Shown piece by piece: positions 28,297 to 37,077 of a stretch of DNA of 64,000 nt (within the stretch, counting starts at the first letter, position 1; every line of letters starts with the position of its first letter). Made by a program: the position numbers and the translations under genes. The notes under the pieces were generated by a model. The model was not told where the DNA came from. It saw only the letters and a program-made list of their open reading frames with translations, and ran no database searches. This DNA comes from Paraburkholderia phytofirmans PsJN (lineage in GTDB: Bacteria > Pseudomonadota > Gammaproteobacteria > Burkholderiales > Burkholderiaceae): contig NC_010681.1 in the NCBI RefSeq assembly GCF_000020125.1, positions 2,046,001 to 2,110,000 of the forward strand. The letters are read 5' to 3'.

Positions 28297-29319
28297 ATGA
28301 GCCGCCTCTATCTCGCCCCCATGGAAGGTCTCGCGGACTACGTCTTGCGCGACGTGCTGACCGGCATCGGCGGATTCGACGGATGCGTGTCCGAGTTCAT
28401 CCGCGTGACGGGTTCGGTGCTTCCTACCCGCGTCTACGAGCGTGAAGCTCCCGAGGTGCTCGACGCAGGCCACACGCCGAACGGCACGCCGATGGTGGTC
28501 CAACTGCTCGGCAGCGACCCCGAATGGATGGCGCTGAACGCAGCCCACGCGGCTACCTTGTCGCCGCATGGAGTCGATCTGAACTTCGGATGTCCCGCCA
28601 AGGTCGTGAATCAGCACGGCGGCGGAGCCATGCTGCTGGCCGATCCTGAACAACTGAACCGGATCGTGTCGGCGGTACGCGCCGCGGTGCCGGCCGACAT
28701 CCTCGTGACGGCAAAAATGCGGCTCGGCGTGTCCGATACATCGCTTGCAATCGACTGCGCCACGGCGCTCGCGGAAGGCGGCGCGGCCTCGCTCGTCGTG
28801 CACGCCAGAACGCGCGATCACGGCTACCGGCCGCCCGCCCACTGGGAGTGGATCGCGCGTATCGACGCCGCCGTGGACGTACCGGTCATCGCGAACGGAG
28901 AAGTCTGGACGGTGACCGACTGGGAGCGCTGCCGCGCGGTCAGCGGTTGTGACGACGTGATGATTGGACGCGGCGCCGTTTCGGACCCTTTCCTGGCGCT
29001 GAGGATCCGCGGACTGATGGACCGCTCCCCGTCCAACGAGGACTGGCGCGACGTGCTAGGCCACATGGCCGGTTATCTGCGGAAATTGCAGGCTCGTGTT
29101 GCCTCCCGGCACGAGCATGGGCGCGTCAAAAAATGGCTCAGCTATCTGCAGCGGACCTGGCCGCAGGCAGCCGAGTTGCATGCGGCGATCCGCCGGGTGC
29201 AGGATTCGCAGGAAATTCAGGACGTGATCGAGCGTGCTTTGGGCGTTGGTCAATCAATGGCGACACATCGATCCGGGCGGCTTTCGCAGCGCGATCCAGC
29301 GGACCTCGCGGTCGTTTGA
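28297..29319 (+). CDS. dusC: tRNA-dihydrouridine synthase (DusC-like)
   Basis: A 340-residue FMN-dependent enzyme that reduces uridine in the tRNA D-loop. It starts MSRLYLAPMEGLADYVLRD, the FMN-binding opening of the family. The active-site cysteine lies in the Dus signature LNFGCPAKVVNQHGGGAML. KMRLGVSD, VVHARTRDHGYRPPAHWEW and VIANGEVWT follow. The last segment (KKWLSYLQRTWPQAAELHAAIRRVQ) fits the DusC subgroup, which modifies U16. The ATG at 28297 gives the conserved start; an upstream in-frame reading to 28048 is not conserved-looking. Confidence 0.9.
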   Translation: MSRLYLAPMEGLADYVLRDVLTGIGGFDGCVSEFIRVTGSVLPTRVYEREAPEVLDAGHTPNGTPMVVQLLGSDPEWMALNAAHAATLSPHGVDLNFGCPAKVVNQHGGGAMLLADPEQLNRIVSAVRAAVPADILVTAKMRLGVSDTSLAIDCATALAEGGAASLVVHARTRDHGYRPPAHWEWIARIDAAVDVPVIANGEVWTVTDWERCRAVSGCDDVMIGRGAVSDPFLALRIRGLMDRSPSNEDWRDVLGHMAGYLRKLQARVASRHEHGRVKKWLSYLQRTWPQAAELHAAIRRVQDSQEIQDVIERALGVGQSMATHRSGRLSQRDPADLAVV

Positions 29320-29364
29320 GGGCGAAAATTCAAAGACTTACGAGCGGCAGCCTTGGCGAACCGC

Positions 29365-29370
29365 TACAAT
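29365..29370 (+). promoter_or_regulatory. -10 box of the rimO promoter
   Basis: TACAAT 29 bp before the rimO ATG, followed by a purine-type start position near 29377. No clear -35 match. Confidence 0.45.
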
Positions 29371-29399
29371 TCAGGGTTTAACGTCTTCAAGCGGTCCCC

Positions 29400-30785
29400 A
29401 TGTCTGCCACACCCCCGATTGTCCCGACTGCCACGCCGAAGGTCGGATTCGTTAGCCTCGGCTGCCCGAAAGCCCTGGTCGATTCCGAGCAGATCATCAC
29501 TCAACTGCGCGCCGAAGGTTACGAGATTTCCGGCACGTACGACGGCGCGGACCTCGTGGTCGTCAACACCTGCGGCTTCATCGACGAAGCAGTGCAGGAA
29601 AGTCTCGACGCGATCGGCGAAGCGCTCAACGAAAATGGCAAGGTGATCGTGACCGGCTGTCTCGGCGCTAAGAAAAGCGCGAGCGGCTCGGGGCTGATCG
29701 AAGAAGTGCATCCGAAGGTGCTGGCCGTGACCGGCCCGCACGCGCTCGGCGAAGTGATGCAACACGTGCACACTCATCTGCCGAAGCCGCACGATCCGTT
29801 CGTCGACCTGGTGCCGGCCGCCGGCGTGAAGCTCACGCCGCGCCATTACGCGTACCTGAAAATTTCCGAAGGCTGTAACCACCGCTGCACGTTCTGCATC
29901 ATCCCGTCCATGCGCGGCGACCTCGTGTCGCGCCCCGTTGCCGACGTGATGCTCGAAGCGGAAAACCTCTTCAAGTCGGGCGTAAAAGAACTGCTGGTGA
30001 TTTCGCAGGACACGAGCGCCTATGGCGTCGACGTCAAATACCGCACGGGTTTCTGGAACGGCAAGCCGATCAAGACGCGCATGACCGATCTGGTCGGCGC
30101 GCTCGGCGAACTCGCCGCGCAATACGGCGCGTGGGTGCGTCTGCATTACGTGTATCCGTATCCGAGCGTCGACGAAGTGATTCCCATGATGGCCGAAGGC
30201 CCGTACAAGGGCCACGTGCTGCCGTACCTCGACGTGCCGTTCCAGCACGCGCATCCGGAAGTGTTGAAGCGCATGAAGCGCCCGGCCAACGCCGAGAAGG
30301 TGATGGAGCGCGTGAAGAAATGGCGCGAGATGTGCCCGGATCTGACCATTCGCAGCACGTTCATCGCGGGCTTCCCGGGTGAGACTGAAGAGCAATTCCA
30401 GACGCTGCTCGATTTCATCCGCGAGGCGGAACTGGATCGCGTGGGCTGCTTCGCCTATTCGCCGGTCGAAGGCGCGACGGCTAACGAACTCGACGGCGCC
30501 TTGCCCGACGAAGTGCGCGAAGAACGCCGCGCGCGTTTCATGGAAGTCGCCGAAGAAGTGTCGGCCAAGCGTATCGCGAAGAAGGTCGGCAAGACGCTCA
30601 AGGTGCTGGTCGACGAGATCAACGCGGACGGCGGCATCGGCCGCACCGCGGCTGACGCGCCGGAGATCGACGGCGTCGTGTATATCGCGCCGGCTGCGAA
30701 GGCGTCGAAGCGCTACAAGGTCGGCGATTTCGTGTCGGTGAAGATCACCGGCGCCGACGGTCACGACCTGTGGGGCGAGGTGTAA
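29400..30785 (+). CDS. rimO: Ribosomal protein S12 methylthiotransferase RimO
   Basis: A 461-residue radical-SAM methylthiotransferase that modifies Asp88 (E. coli numbering) of ribosomal protein S12. The N-terminal UPF0004 domain has its three cluster cysteines in [22 protein letters not shown] and VTGCLGAKK. The radical SAM motif is [35 protein letters not shown] is characteristic. A C-terminal TRAM domain follows ([10 protein letters not shown] ... [19 protein letters not shown]). The sugar kinase gene starts 3 bp after the stop, so the two are probably co-transcribed. Confidence 0.96.
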   Translation: MSATPPIVPTATPKVGFVSLGCPKALVDSEQIITQLRAEGYEISGTYDGADLVVVNTCGFIDEAVQESLDAIGEALNENGKVIVTGCLGAKKSASGSGLIEEVHPKVLAVTGPHALGEVMQHVHTHLPKPHDPFVDLVPAAGVKLTPRHYAYLKISEGCNHRCTFCIIPSMRGDLVSRPVADVMLEAENLFKSGVKELLVISQDTSAYGVDVKYRTGFWNGKPIKTRMTDLVGALGELAAQYGAWVRLHYVYPYPSVDEVIPMMAEGPYKGHVLPYLDVPFQHAHPEVLKRMKRPANAEKVMERVKKWREMCPDLTIRSTFIAGFPGETEEQFQTLLDFIREAELDRVGCFAYSPVEGATANELDGALPDEVREERRARFMEVAEEVSAKRIAKKVGKTLKVLVDEINADGGIGRTAADAPEIDGVVYIAPAAKASKRYKVGDFVSVKITGADGHDLWGEV

Positions 30786-30788
30786 TCG

Positions 30789-31739
30789 ATGACGGTCAGC
30801 ATGACTGCAGCGCCGCAAACGGGGCGTCCCGAGATCCTCGCGCTCGGCGAGGCGATGATCGAGTTCAATCAGTCGGCGAAAGACCAGCCGAACTATCTGC
30901 AGGGCTTCGGCGGCGATACGTCGAACTTCTGTATCGCGGCCGCGCGGCAAGGCGCGCAGACCGGTTTCGTGTCGGCGGTCGGCGCGGATCATTTTGGGCG
31001 TTTGCTGGTCGATCTGTGGGAACGTGAGCAGGTGGACACGTCGCTGGTGCGCGTCGATCCGCAGGCGTCCACGGGGGTGTATTTCGTGTCGCACGGCCCA
31101 AATGGCCACGCGTTCGACTATCTGCGCGCCGGCTCGGCCGCGAGCCGCTACGCGCCGCACGATTTGCCGCTCGACGCGATCGCCGCGGCCAAGGTGATCC
31201 ATCTGTCCGGCATCAGCCTCGCGATCAGCCTGAGCGCCTGCGACGCGGCGCTCGAAGCGATCGCGCATGCGCGCGCCAACGGCGTGCGCGTGAGCTTCGA
31301 CACTAATCTGCGTCTGAAGCTGTGGCCGCTCGCGCGGGCGCGCGCGGTGATGCTCGAAGCCATCCGCCAGACCGATATCTGCCTGCCGAGCTGGGACGAC
31401 GTCACCGACCTCACGGGCCTGACCGGCCGCGACGAGATCGTCGATTTCCTGCTGTCGCACGGGCCGAGCGTGGTTGCGCTAAAGCTCGGCAAAGAGGGCT
31501 CGTATATCGCGACGCCAAACGAGCGGCGCGTCGTGCCGGGCCACGTCGTCAATGCCGTCGATGCAACCGGTGCGGGCGACTGCTTCGGCGGCGCGTTCAT
31601 CGCGCGCATCGTCGCCGGTGACGATCCATTCACCGCGGCGCGTTATGCGAACGTCGCCGCGGCGCTGTCCACGCAAGGTTACGGCGCGGTGGCGCCGATT
31701 CCTTCGCGCGCGACCGTCGAACAACTTCTGGCGGGCTGA
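30789..31739 (+). CDS. PfkB-family sugar kinase, probably 2-dehydro-3-deoxygluconokinase
   Basis: A 316-residue ribokinase-fold kinase. The start EILALGEAMIEFNQ and the glycine pair in LQGFGGDTSNFCIAAARQGA match the KdgK group. The catalytic motif DATGAGDCFGGAFIARI is intact. The assignment to 2-keto-3-deoxygluconate is by similarity of the N-terminal substrate region and is moderate; another hexose or ketoacid sugar is possible. GAGG lies 9 nt before the ATG at 30789. It follows rimO by 3 bp without evident functional link and precedes bktB by 68 bp. Confidence 0.85.
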   Translation: MTVSMTAAPQTGRPEILALGEAMIEFNQSAKDQPNYLQGFGGDTSNFCIAAARQGAQTGFVSAVGADHFGRLLVDLWEREQVDTSLVRVDPQASTGVYFVSHGPNGHAFDYLRAGSAASRYAPHDLPLDAIAAAKVIHLSGISLAISLSACDAALEAIAHARANGVRVSFDTNLRLKLWPLARARAVMLEAIRQTDICLPSWDDVTDLTGLTGRDEIVDFLLSHGPSVVALKLGKEGSYIATPNERRVVPGHVVNAVDATGAGDCFGGAFIARIVAGDDPFTAARYANVAAALSTQGYGAVAPIPSRATVEQLLAG

Positions 31740-31807
31740 ACACACGCGCTACAGAGCGCGGCCCGCCGAGGCAAGATCATCTTGAGAGACTAAAAGAGGA
31801 GCGAGCG

Positions 31808-32992
31808 ATGCAACGGGACGTAGTGGTGGTGAGCGGTGTGCGTACGGCAATCGGCGGGTTCGGCGGCAGTCTGAAAGACTTTTCGCCGACCGATCTCGGT
31901 GCGCGCGTGGTGCGCGAAGTGCTGGCGCGCGCCAACGTGTCGGGCGACGAAGTCGGCCACGTGGTGTTCGGCAACGTCGTGCATACCGAACCTAAAGACA
32001 TGTACCTGGCGCGCGTGGCCGCGATCAACGGCGGCGTCGCGCAACATGCGCCGGCGTTGACCGTGAACCGGCTGTGCGGCTCCGGGTTGCAAGCCATCGT
32101 TTCAGCCGCGCAAAGCGTGCTGCTCGGCGACGCTGACATCGCGATCGGCGGCGGCGCGGAAAACATGAGCCGCGCGCCTTACTCCATGCCGGCCGCGCGC
32201 TTCGGTCAGCGCATGGGCGACGCGCGCCTCGTCGACATGATGGTCGGCGCGCTGAACGACCCGTTCCAGTCGATCCATATGGGCGTGACCGCCGAGAACG
32301 TCGCGCGCAAATACGACATTTCGCGCGAAGCACAAGACGCGCTCGCCCTCGAATCGCATCGCCGCGCGGCCAACGCGATCACGAGCGGCTACTTCAAGGA
32401 ACAGATCCTGCCGATCACGATCCCGTCGAAGAAAGGCGACGTCGTGTTCGACACGGACGAACACACGCGCATGAGCGCATCGCCGGAAGATTTCTCCAAG
32501 CTGAAGCCGGTGTTCGCGAAAGAAAACGGCACGGTGACGGCGGGCAATGCGTCGGGCATCAACGACGCCGCCGCGGCTGTCGTGCTGATGGAGCGCAGCC
32601 TTGCCGAACAGCGCGGCATCAAGCCGCTGGCGCGGCTGGTGTCGTACGCGCATGCCGGCGTCGATCCGGCGTACATGGGCATCGGCCCGGTGCCGGCCAC
32701 CCGCCGCGCGCTCGAACGCGCCGGGCTGACGGTCGCCGACCTCGACGTGATCGAGGCCAATGAAGCGTTCGCCGCGCAAGCCTGCGCGGTCAGCAAGGAA
32801 CTGGGCTTCGATCCGGCCAAGGTCAATCCGAACGGCTCGGGCATTTCGCTCGGCCACCCGATCGGTGCGACCGGTGCGCTTATCACCGTCAAGGCGCTGT
32901 ACGAGTTGCAGCGGATCGGCGGGCGTTATGCGCTGGTCACGATGTGTATCGGCGGCGGGCAAGGCATCGCGGCGATCTTCGAACGGATCTGA
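31808..32992 (+). CDS. bktB: Beta-ketothiolase BktB
   Basis: A 394-residue thiolase very similar in motif layout to Cupriavidus necator BktB. It starts QRDVVVVSGVRTAIGGFGGSLKD and has Cys90 in NRLCGSGLQAIVSAAQ, His350 in GISLGHPIGATGA and Cys380 in TMCIGGGQG, the same catalytic numbering as in C. necator. BktB accepts propionyl-CoA and longer acyl-CoA, providing 3-hydroxyvalerate-type precursors for PHA. The gene is on the same strand as phaCABR but separated from it by dusC, rimO and a sugar kinase. Ribosome site AGGAG lies before the ATG (GAGGAGCGAGCG). Confidence 0.92.
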   Translation: MQRDVVVVSGVRTAIGGFGGSLKDFSPTDLGARVVREVLARANVSGDEVGHVVFGNVVHTEPKDMYLARVAAINGGVAQHAPALTVNRLCGSGLQAIVSAAQSVLLGDADIAIGGGAENMSRAPYSMPAARFGQRMGDARLVDMMVGALNDPFQSIHMGVTAENVARKYDISREAQDALALESHRRAANAITSGYFKEQILPITIPSKKGDVVFDTDEHTRMSASPEDFSKLKPVFAKENGTVTAGNASGINDAAAAVVLMERSLAEQRGIKPLARLVSYAHAGVDPAYMGIGPVPATRRALERAGLTVADLDVIEANEAFAAQACAVSKELGFDPAKVNPNGSGISLGHPIGATGALITVKALYELQRIGGRYALVTMCIGGGQGIAAIFERI

Positions 32993-33041
32993 AGCGTGGC
33001 ATGTCGTCAGTAAGCGGTATTGAGTAATGAGGAAAGGAAGG

Positions 33042-33698
33042 ATGCGGGAACTGAAAGCGATCAAGGGTGCGGTGCGCCGGCGCGGTCGGATAGTGACGAG
33101 CGCTGCTGTCTTGCTGTGCGCCGGTGCGGCGGCGATGCTGCCCACCCAGGCATGGGCGGAAAGCGATGCGGTAAAGGAGTTGGCGGCGCCCCCGCCGATC
33201 CAGTTGCCACTCAGGCCGAGCCCCGAATTCGCGAAGTTCCCGCGTTACGCCGGCATGCTCGGCTCGCGCCAGATCGTGCTGAAGCTCGGCCCGAAAAGCG
33301 ACGACCCATCCGGCGTGCACGGCGAGTATCAGTTCACGGACACCGGCGCGGTGATCCTGATCGCGGGCGACCGCGACGGCGATACGCTCGAAGTCGAGGA
33401 ATCGAACGACGGCACGCATATCACCGGCAACTGGGTCGGCAAGTTCGCGGCGGACGGCTCGGTGGCGGGCGACCGCATGAACGTCGACGATTCCGATCCG
33501 CAGCCCTTCGACCTGAAGCCGCTGGCGGCAGGGCAGGCGGTTCCGCCGCCCGGCGCACCGGCGAGCGCGAGTGCGGCCGTGACGAACAAGGCTGCGGTGC
33601 AGCCTTCGGCGGGCGCTGCCGCTGCGCCCGCTTCGAGTGCCGCTGCCACGGGCGGCCACGCTGTGGGCGGCGTCAGCAATCTGCAAACCGGCGAGTGA
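33042..33698 (+). CDS. Secreted protein of unknown function
   Basis: A product of about 218 residues not recognised as a named family. A basic N-terminus (RELKAIKGAVRRRGR) precedes a hydrophobic stretch and an AWA-type signal-peptidase site near residue 40, so it is probably periplasmic. The middle has a compact region, LGSRQIVLKLGPK ... GEYQFTDTGAVILIAGDRDG ... TGNWVGKFAADGS, which looks like a small beta-sheet domain. The C-terminal third is Ala/Pro-rich and probably disordered. The ATG at 33042 is preferred over 33027 because of the GAGGAAAGGAAGG stretch before it. It stands alone between bktB and the cystathionine beta-lyase gene. Confidence 0.7.
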   Translation: MRELKAIKGAVRRRGRIVTSAAVLLCAGAAAMLPTQAWAESDAVKELAAPPPIQLPLRPSPEFAKFPRYAGMLGSRQIVLKLGPKSDDPSGVHGEYQFTDTGAVILIAGDRDGDTLEVEESNDGTHITGNWVGKFAADGSVAGDRMNVDDSDPQPFDLKPLAAGQAVPPPGAPASASAAVTNKAAVQPSAGAAAAPASSAAATGGHAVGGVSNLQTGE

Positions 33699-33838
33699 AG
33701 CCGCAGCCGCGCGGTGCCCAAGCGTTCGCGGGCTTGCTCGCGAGCGAAATCCCGCCGGCTCGTCTACGCTTGCGTGTGCGGCGCGCGCCCTGACACGACG
33801 TGCGCTCCGTTTCCGTCTGCTTCTCACCAGAACCCACC

Positions 33839-35023
33839 ATGACTCAATCCAAACTCCAACGCGATCTGCAAACCCGCATCGTGCGTGCCGAGGACCAGCT
33901 CACGCCGGGCTTCGAGTCGTTCTCGATGCCGGTCACGCGGGCGTCGACGGTCGTGTTCCCCGATCTCGCCACCATGCGCGCGCTCGACTGGAAAAACGAC
34001 GCGCAATGGCGCTACGGCCTGCATGCCACGCCGACTTCGCTCGCGCTGGCGCAGCGCCTTGCCACCATCGAGGGCGGCAATCACGCGTTGCTGCAGCCGT
34101 CCGGGCTGTCGTCGATTTCGAATGTGTATTTCGGCCTCGTCAAAGCTGGCGACGACGTGCTGATTCCCGATAACGTCTATTCGCCGAACCGCGATCACGG
34201 CGACTGGCTGGCGCGCGATTTCGGTATCACCGTGCGCTACTACGATCCGATGATCGGCGCGGGCATGGCCGATCTGATCCAGCCGAATACGCGCCTGATC
34301 TGGCTCGAGGCGCCCGGCTCGGTGACGATGGAAGTGGCCGACGTGCCTGCCATCACCGCGGCGGCGCGCGCGCGCAACGTCGTCACGGCGATCGACAACA
34401 CGTGGTCGGCGGGGCTCGGTTTCCGGCCGTTCGATCACGGCGTCGACATCTCGGTGCAGGCGCTCACCAAGTATCAATCGGGCGGCGGCGACGTGCTGAT
34501 GGGCGCGACGATCACCGTCGATCGCGAACTGCATCTGAAGCTGAAGGCGGCGCGCATGCGCATGGGCATCGGCGTCTCGTCGGACGACTGCTCGCTGATT
34601 CTGCGCAGCTTGCCGACCATGCAACTGCGCTTCGAGCAGCATGACCGCTCGGCGCTCGGCCTGGCGAAATGGCTGAAGACGCGGCCGGAAATTGCCGCGG
34701 TGTTGCACCCGGCGCTCTCCGACTGTCCGGGGCATGAGTTTTACAAGCGCGACTTCACGGGCGCGGGCGGGCTTTTCTCCGTCGTGTTCGACGGCCGCTA
34801 CAGCCCGGCGCAAATCGATACGTTCTGCGAGTCGCTCGAACTGTTCTCGCTCGGCTGGAGCTGGGGTGGTGCACACAGTCTCGCGATGCCGTACGACGTC
34901 GCGTCGATGCGGACGGCAGGGCAGTGGCCGCACAGCGGGACCTTGGTGCGCTTCTATATCGGCCTCGAAGCCGAGGCGGATTTGCGTGCCGATATGGAGC
35001 AGTCTCTGGCCAGGCTGAGTTAA
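33839..35023 (+). CDS. metC: Cystathionine beta-lyase
   Basis: A 394-residue PLP enzyme of the Cys/Met metabolism family, cleaving cystathionine to homocysteine, pyruvate and ammonia. TVVFPDLATMRAL and the Tyr in WRYGLHATPTSLALAQRLA fit the MetC branch. LQPSGLSSISNVYFGLVKAGDDVLIPDNVY forms the cofactor phosphate region. AIDNTW supplies the Asp that contacts the pyridine nitrogen, and Lys211 in ALTKYQSGGGDVLMG is the Schiff-base lysine. The ATG at 33839 gives the conserved N-terminus; a longer in-frame reading to 33800 is not supported. A terminator follows at 35056. Confidence 0.93.
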   Translation: MTQSKLQRDLQTRIVRAEDQLTPGFESFSMPVTRASTVVFPDLATMRALDWKNDAQWRYGLHATPTSLALAQRLATIEGGNHALLQPSGLSSISNVYFGLVKAGDDVLIPDNVYSPNRDHGDWLARDFGITVRYYDPMIGAGMADLIQPNTRLIWLEAPGSVTMEVADVPAITAAARARNVVTAIDNTWSAGLGFRPFDHGVDISVQALTKYQSGGGDVLMGATITVDRELHLKLKAARMRMGIGVSSDDCSLILRSLPTMQLRFEQHDRSALGLAKWLKTRPEIAAVLHPALSDCPGHEFYKRDFTGAGGLFSVVFDGRYSPAQIDTFCESLELFSLGWSWGGAHSLAMPYDVASMRTAGQWPHSGTLVRFYIGLEAEADLRADMEQSLARLS

Positions 35024-35055
35024 ACGCCCAACGACGTTTTTCGGCAGGAAGAGCG

Positions 35056-35089
35056 AGCCCATCGGGACATGTTCCCGGTGGGCTTTTTT
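35056..35089 (+). terminator. Terminator after the cystathionine beta-lyase gene
   Basis: AGCCCATCGGGA pairs with TCCCGGTGGGCT (one G-T pair) around CATGT and is followed by a T-run. It lies 32 bp after the stop codon. Confidence 0.9.
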
Positions 35090-35201
35090 CTTGTCAAGAT
35101 ATCCAGTAAGCCTAACCATTCGGCCGAATGTTCGGCGTGCGGTCTCGACGCTACGATGGTGCGTATCTCAACTGACGGTTGCCGCACTATGGTGAGCTTC
35201 G

Positions 35202-35651
35202 ATGAATTTTTTCTTCTGGGTGTTGCTGAATCTCGGCGTGCCGATCATCGGCCCGATCTTCACGCTGGTGCTCGTCGCGCCCGCGCACGGCTGGCGCGTC
35301 GCAAAGGCGTTGATCGCCGGCTCGGTCAAAGACGGCCAACTGTTCTGGTGTGCGATCGGGATGTTTGCGTCAGCGGTTTATGAGGCGGTGACGGCGCTCG
35401 CGCATGGAAGCAACGAGGCGCCGGTTCTGGCGTACTACGTAGCCGGACTGTGCGTGGCGGCATTCACCTGTTCCAGCCTCGTGATGTCGGGTCTGGTCAA
35501 CACGCACTACGAACGGACAAGAGCGAAGGCGTCGCCGCGAAAAAAACCGTTTGCCGATGGGGCTTTCTCGCGTGTAGAGATAGGTATGTCGATTTTTTTC
35601 ACATGCGCCGCCGCGATTATCCTGGCATTCCTACATTTGCATCTGAATTAG
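35202..35651 (+). CDS. Small integral membrane protein of unknown function
   Basis: A 149-residue protein with about four hydrophobic segments: residues 1-28, 45-65, 72-98 and 124-146. A basic loop (HYERTRAKASPRKKPF) lies between the third and fourth. No named family was recognised. The first segment begins MNFFFWVLLNLGVPIIGPIF with no signal-peptidase site, so it is likely a polytopic inner-membrane protein. Base composition at the 3' end and beyond is lower in GC than the neighbours. A 43-residue membrane protein is encoded 51 bp downstream and may belong with it. Confidence 0.7.
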   Translation: MNFFFWVLLNLGVPIIGPIFTLVLVAPAHGWRVAKALIAGSVKDGQLFWCAIGMFASAVYEAVTALAHGSNEAPVLAYYVAGLCVAAFTCSSLVMSGLVNTHYERTRAKASPRKKPFADGAFSRVEIGMSIFFTCAAAIILAFLHLHLN

Positions 35652-35702
35652 TTTTTTTCAGATAGTGCAGCATTTATACTTGTCTTCTTAAAGGAGGCAC
35701 CC

Positions 35703-35834
35703 ATGAAGAAAATGACAATGTGGCTGACCGTAGAGGAAAACCACACGCGCTTTGTAAAGTGGTGTGGGATCATCGGTGTCGTCGATTTCGCTTACATGCT
35801 GGCGTTAATCGCAGTAGACGTTCTGAAAAAATAA
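35703..35834 (+). CDS. 43-residue single-helix membrane protein
   Basis: A short ORF with a near-ideal Shine-Dalgarno AAAGGAGG (35690-35697) five bases before the ATG and a possible -10 TATACT at 35675-35680. The protein starts MKKMTMWLTVEENHTRFVKW and continues with one hydrophobic helix (CGIIGVVDFAYMLALIAVD), ending VLKK. The lysines at both ends and the single helix suggest a small inner-membrane protein. The combination of a strong ribosome site, a possible promoter and an ordered hydrophobicity pattern makes it more credible than a chance ORF. Function is unknown. Confidence 0.65.
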   Translation: MKKMTMWLTVEENHTRFVKWCGIIGVVDFAYMLALIAVDVLKK

Positions 35835-35845
35835 CGTCGCTGTCG

Positions 35846-35874
35846 GCGCTGGCCGTCATTGCATCGGCCAGCGC
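35846..35874. terminator. Hairpin between the small membrane-protein gene and convergent serB
   Basis: GCGCTGGCC (35846-35854) pairs with GGCCAGCGC (35866-35874). On the minus strand a T6 run occurs about 14 nt further on. It is placed to end both converging transcripts, but the T-tract is not adjacent. Confidence 0.5.
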
Positions 35875-35886
35875 ATCCAACCGCCA

Positions 35887-36726
35887 TCAGAGCAGCCGCA
35901 ACAACCCGTCCAGTCCGACATAGTTGAACGCCACGCTAGCCGCTTCACGCACCACCGGCTTCGCACGGAACGCAACGGAGAGTCCGGCTTCGGCCATCAT
36001 CTTCAGATCGTTCGAGCCGTCGCCCATGGCAATGGCGCGGCTTGGTTCAATGCCCAATTGCGCGCACGCTTCGCGCAGCGTGCGTGCTTTGACATCGGCA
36101 TTGACGATCTCGCCGATGACCTTGCCGGTCAGTTTGCCGTCCACGATTTCAAGCGTGTTGGCGCGAGTGAAATCAAGGCCGAGACGCGCCTTCAGTTTTT
36201 CGGTGAAGAAGTTGAATCCGCCCGACACGAGCAGCGTTTTCAGCCCGGCCGCCTTCGCGCCAGCCAGCATCCGCTCGGCGCCCGGCGAGAGTTGCAGCCG
36301 CTCTTCGTACACGCGTTGCAGCGCGCTTGCATCGAGGCCTTCGAGCAGCGCCACGCGGCGCGTCAGGCTTTCGTTGAAGTCCTTGATCTCGCCGCGCATC
36401 GAGGCCTCGGTGATCGCGGCCACTTCCGCCTTCAGGCCGCAGAAGTCGGCGATTTCGTCGATACACTCGATCGTGATCAGCGTCGAATCCATGTCCATCG
36501 CGACCAGTCCGAAGTCGCGCAACTGGCGGCCGGCTTCGACAAACGCGTAGTCCAGTTGGTGGGTGCCGCAATAGACTTCGAGGTCGGCGCGCTGCGCGAC
36601 GTTCGCGTCGGCAATGCGAATCGCGTTCGCGTCGACGACGCTGGCGTGCGAACCGCGCGCCAGCGCGACGAGCGTTTTGTGATGGTCGGCGGAGAGGGGC
36701 GCGGGGCTTTGAATGACGAGGTTCAT
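35887..36726 (-). CDS. serB: Phosphoserine phosphatase SerB
   Basis: A 279-residue HAD-family enzyme that makes the last step of serine synthesis. The nucleophile motif is LVAMDMDSTLI, with Asp78 as the phosphorylated residue. LLVSGGFNFFTEKL is HAD motif II and AIAMGDGSNDLKMMAEAGLSVAF is motif IV with the metal Asp pair. The cap region IECIDEIADFCG is typical of SerB. An N-terminal region of about 70 residues precedes the HAD domain, as in other SerB proteins. A TACAAT box lies on the minus strand at 36785-36790. The gene diverges from the repeat array and P450. Confidence 0.96.
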   Translation of the reverse strand: MNLVIQSPAPLSADHHKTLVALARGSHASVVDANAIRIADANVAQRADLEVYCGTHQLDYAFVEAGRQLRDFGLVAMDMDSTLITIECIDEIADFCGLKAEVAAITEASMRGEIKDFNESLTRRVALLEGLDASALQRVYEERLQLSPGAERMLAGAKAAGLKTLLVSGGFNFFTEKLKARLGLDFTRANTLEIVDGKLTGKVIGEIVNADVKARTLREACAQLGIEPSRAIAMGDGSNDLKMMAEAGLSVAFRAKPVVREAASVAFNYVGLDGLLRLL

Positions 36727-36784
36727 GGACGACGACGCAATAACGCGGAAAAGGACGGCGCGCGGCGCGCGCGGAAAATCCCGC

Positions 36785-36790
36785 TATTGT
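36785..36790 (-). promoter_or_regulatory. -10 box of the serB promoter
   Basis: On the minus strand this reads TACAAT, giving a leader of about 50 nt. It sits at the centre of the small dyad CCGCT-N5-AGCGG. Confidence 0.5.
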
Positions 36791-36850
36791 AGCGGTTCGC
36801 CGGTGGGTCTTGCCGCTTGCGATCTGCCTGGAGAGGCGCACAGCATCGCG

Positions 36851-37077
36851 CCTTTGGCAACCGGTAGCGAATGCCACGCCGCGTTTCATGGTGCGCCTCG
36901 CATTTGGCAACCGGCAGGGAGCGCTGCGCCGCGCACTCGCAGTGCATCGCGCTTTTGGCAACCGGTAGAGAACGCTACGCCGCACCTCGCACTGCACCGC
37001 AATTGTGGCAGCCGACAGGAAGCCCGCCCCTCGCAGTGCAGCGCGCCTTTGGCAACCAGCAACGAACACCGCCCACA
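36851..37077. repeat. Array of five imperfect tandem repeats, period 50 bp
   Basis: The core TTTGGCAACCGGTAG...ACGCCGC recurs at 36851, 36901, 36951, 37001 (more diverged) and 37046. The first four copies are exactly 50 bp apart and the last about 45 bp. The sequence between cores is also related (CTCGCAGTGCATCGCG and variants), so the unit is the full 50 bp, not a CRISPR-style repeat plus unique spacer. Because 50 is not a multiple of three, no frame is conserved between copies, and the long minus-strand open reading through it is unlikely to be a gene. It lies between the divergent serB and P450 genes. Confidence 0.8.

Noticed and set aside
36851..37077. CRISPR array
   Set aside because: Copies are imperfect, the intervening DNA is itself repeated rather than unique, and no cas genes are present.
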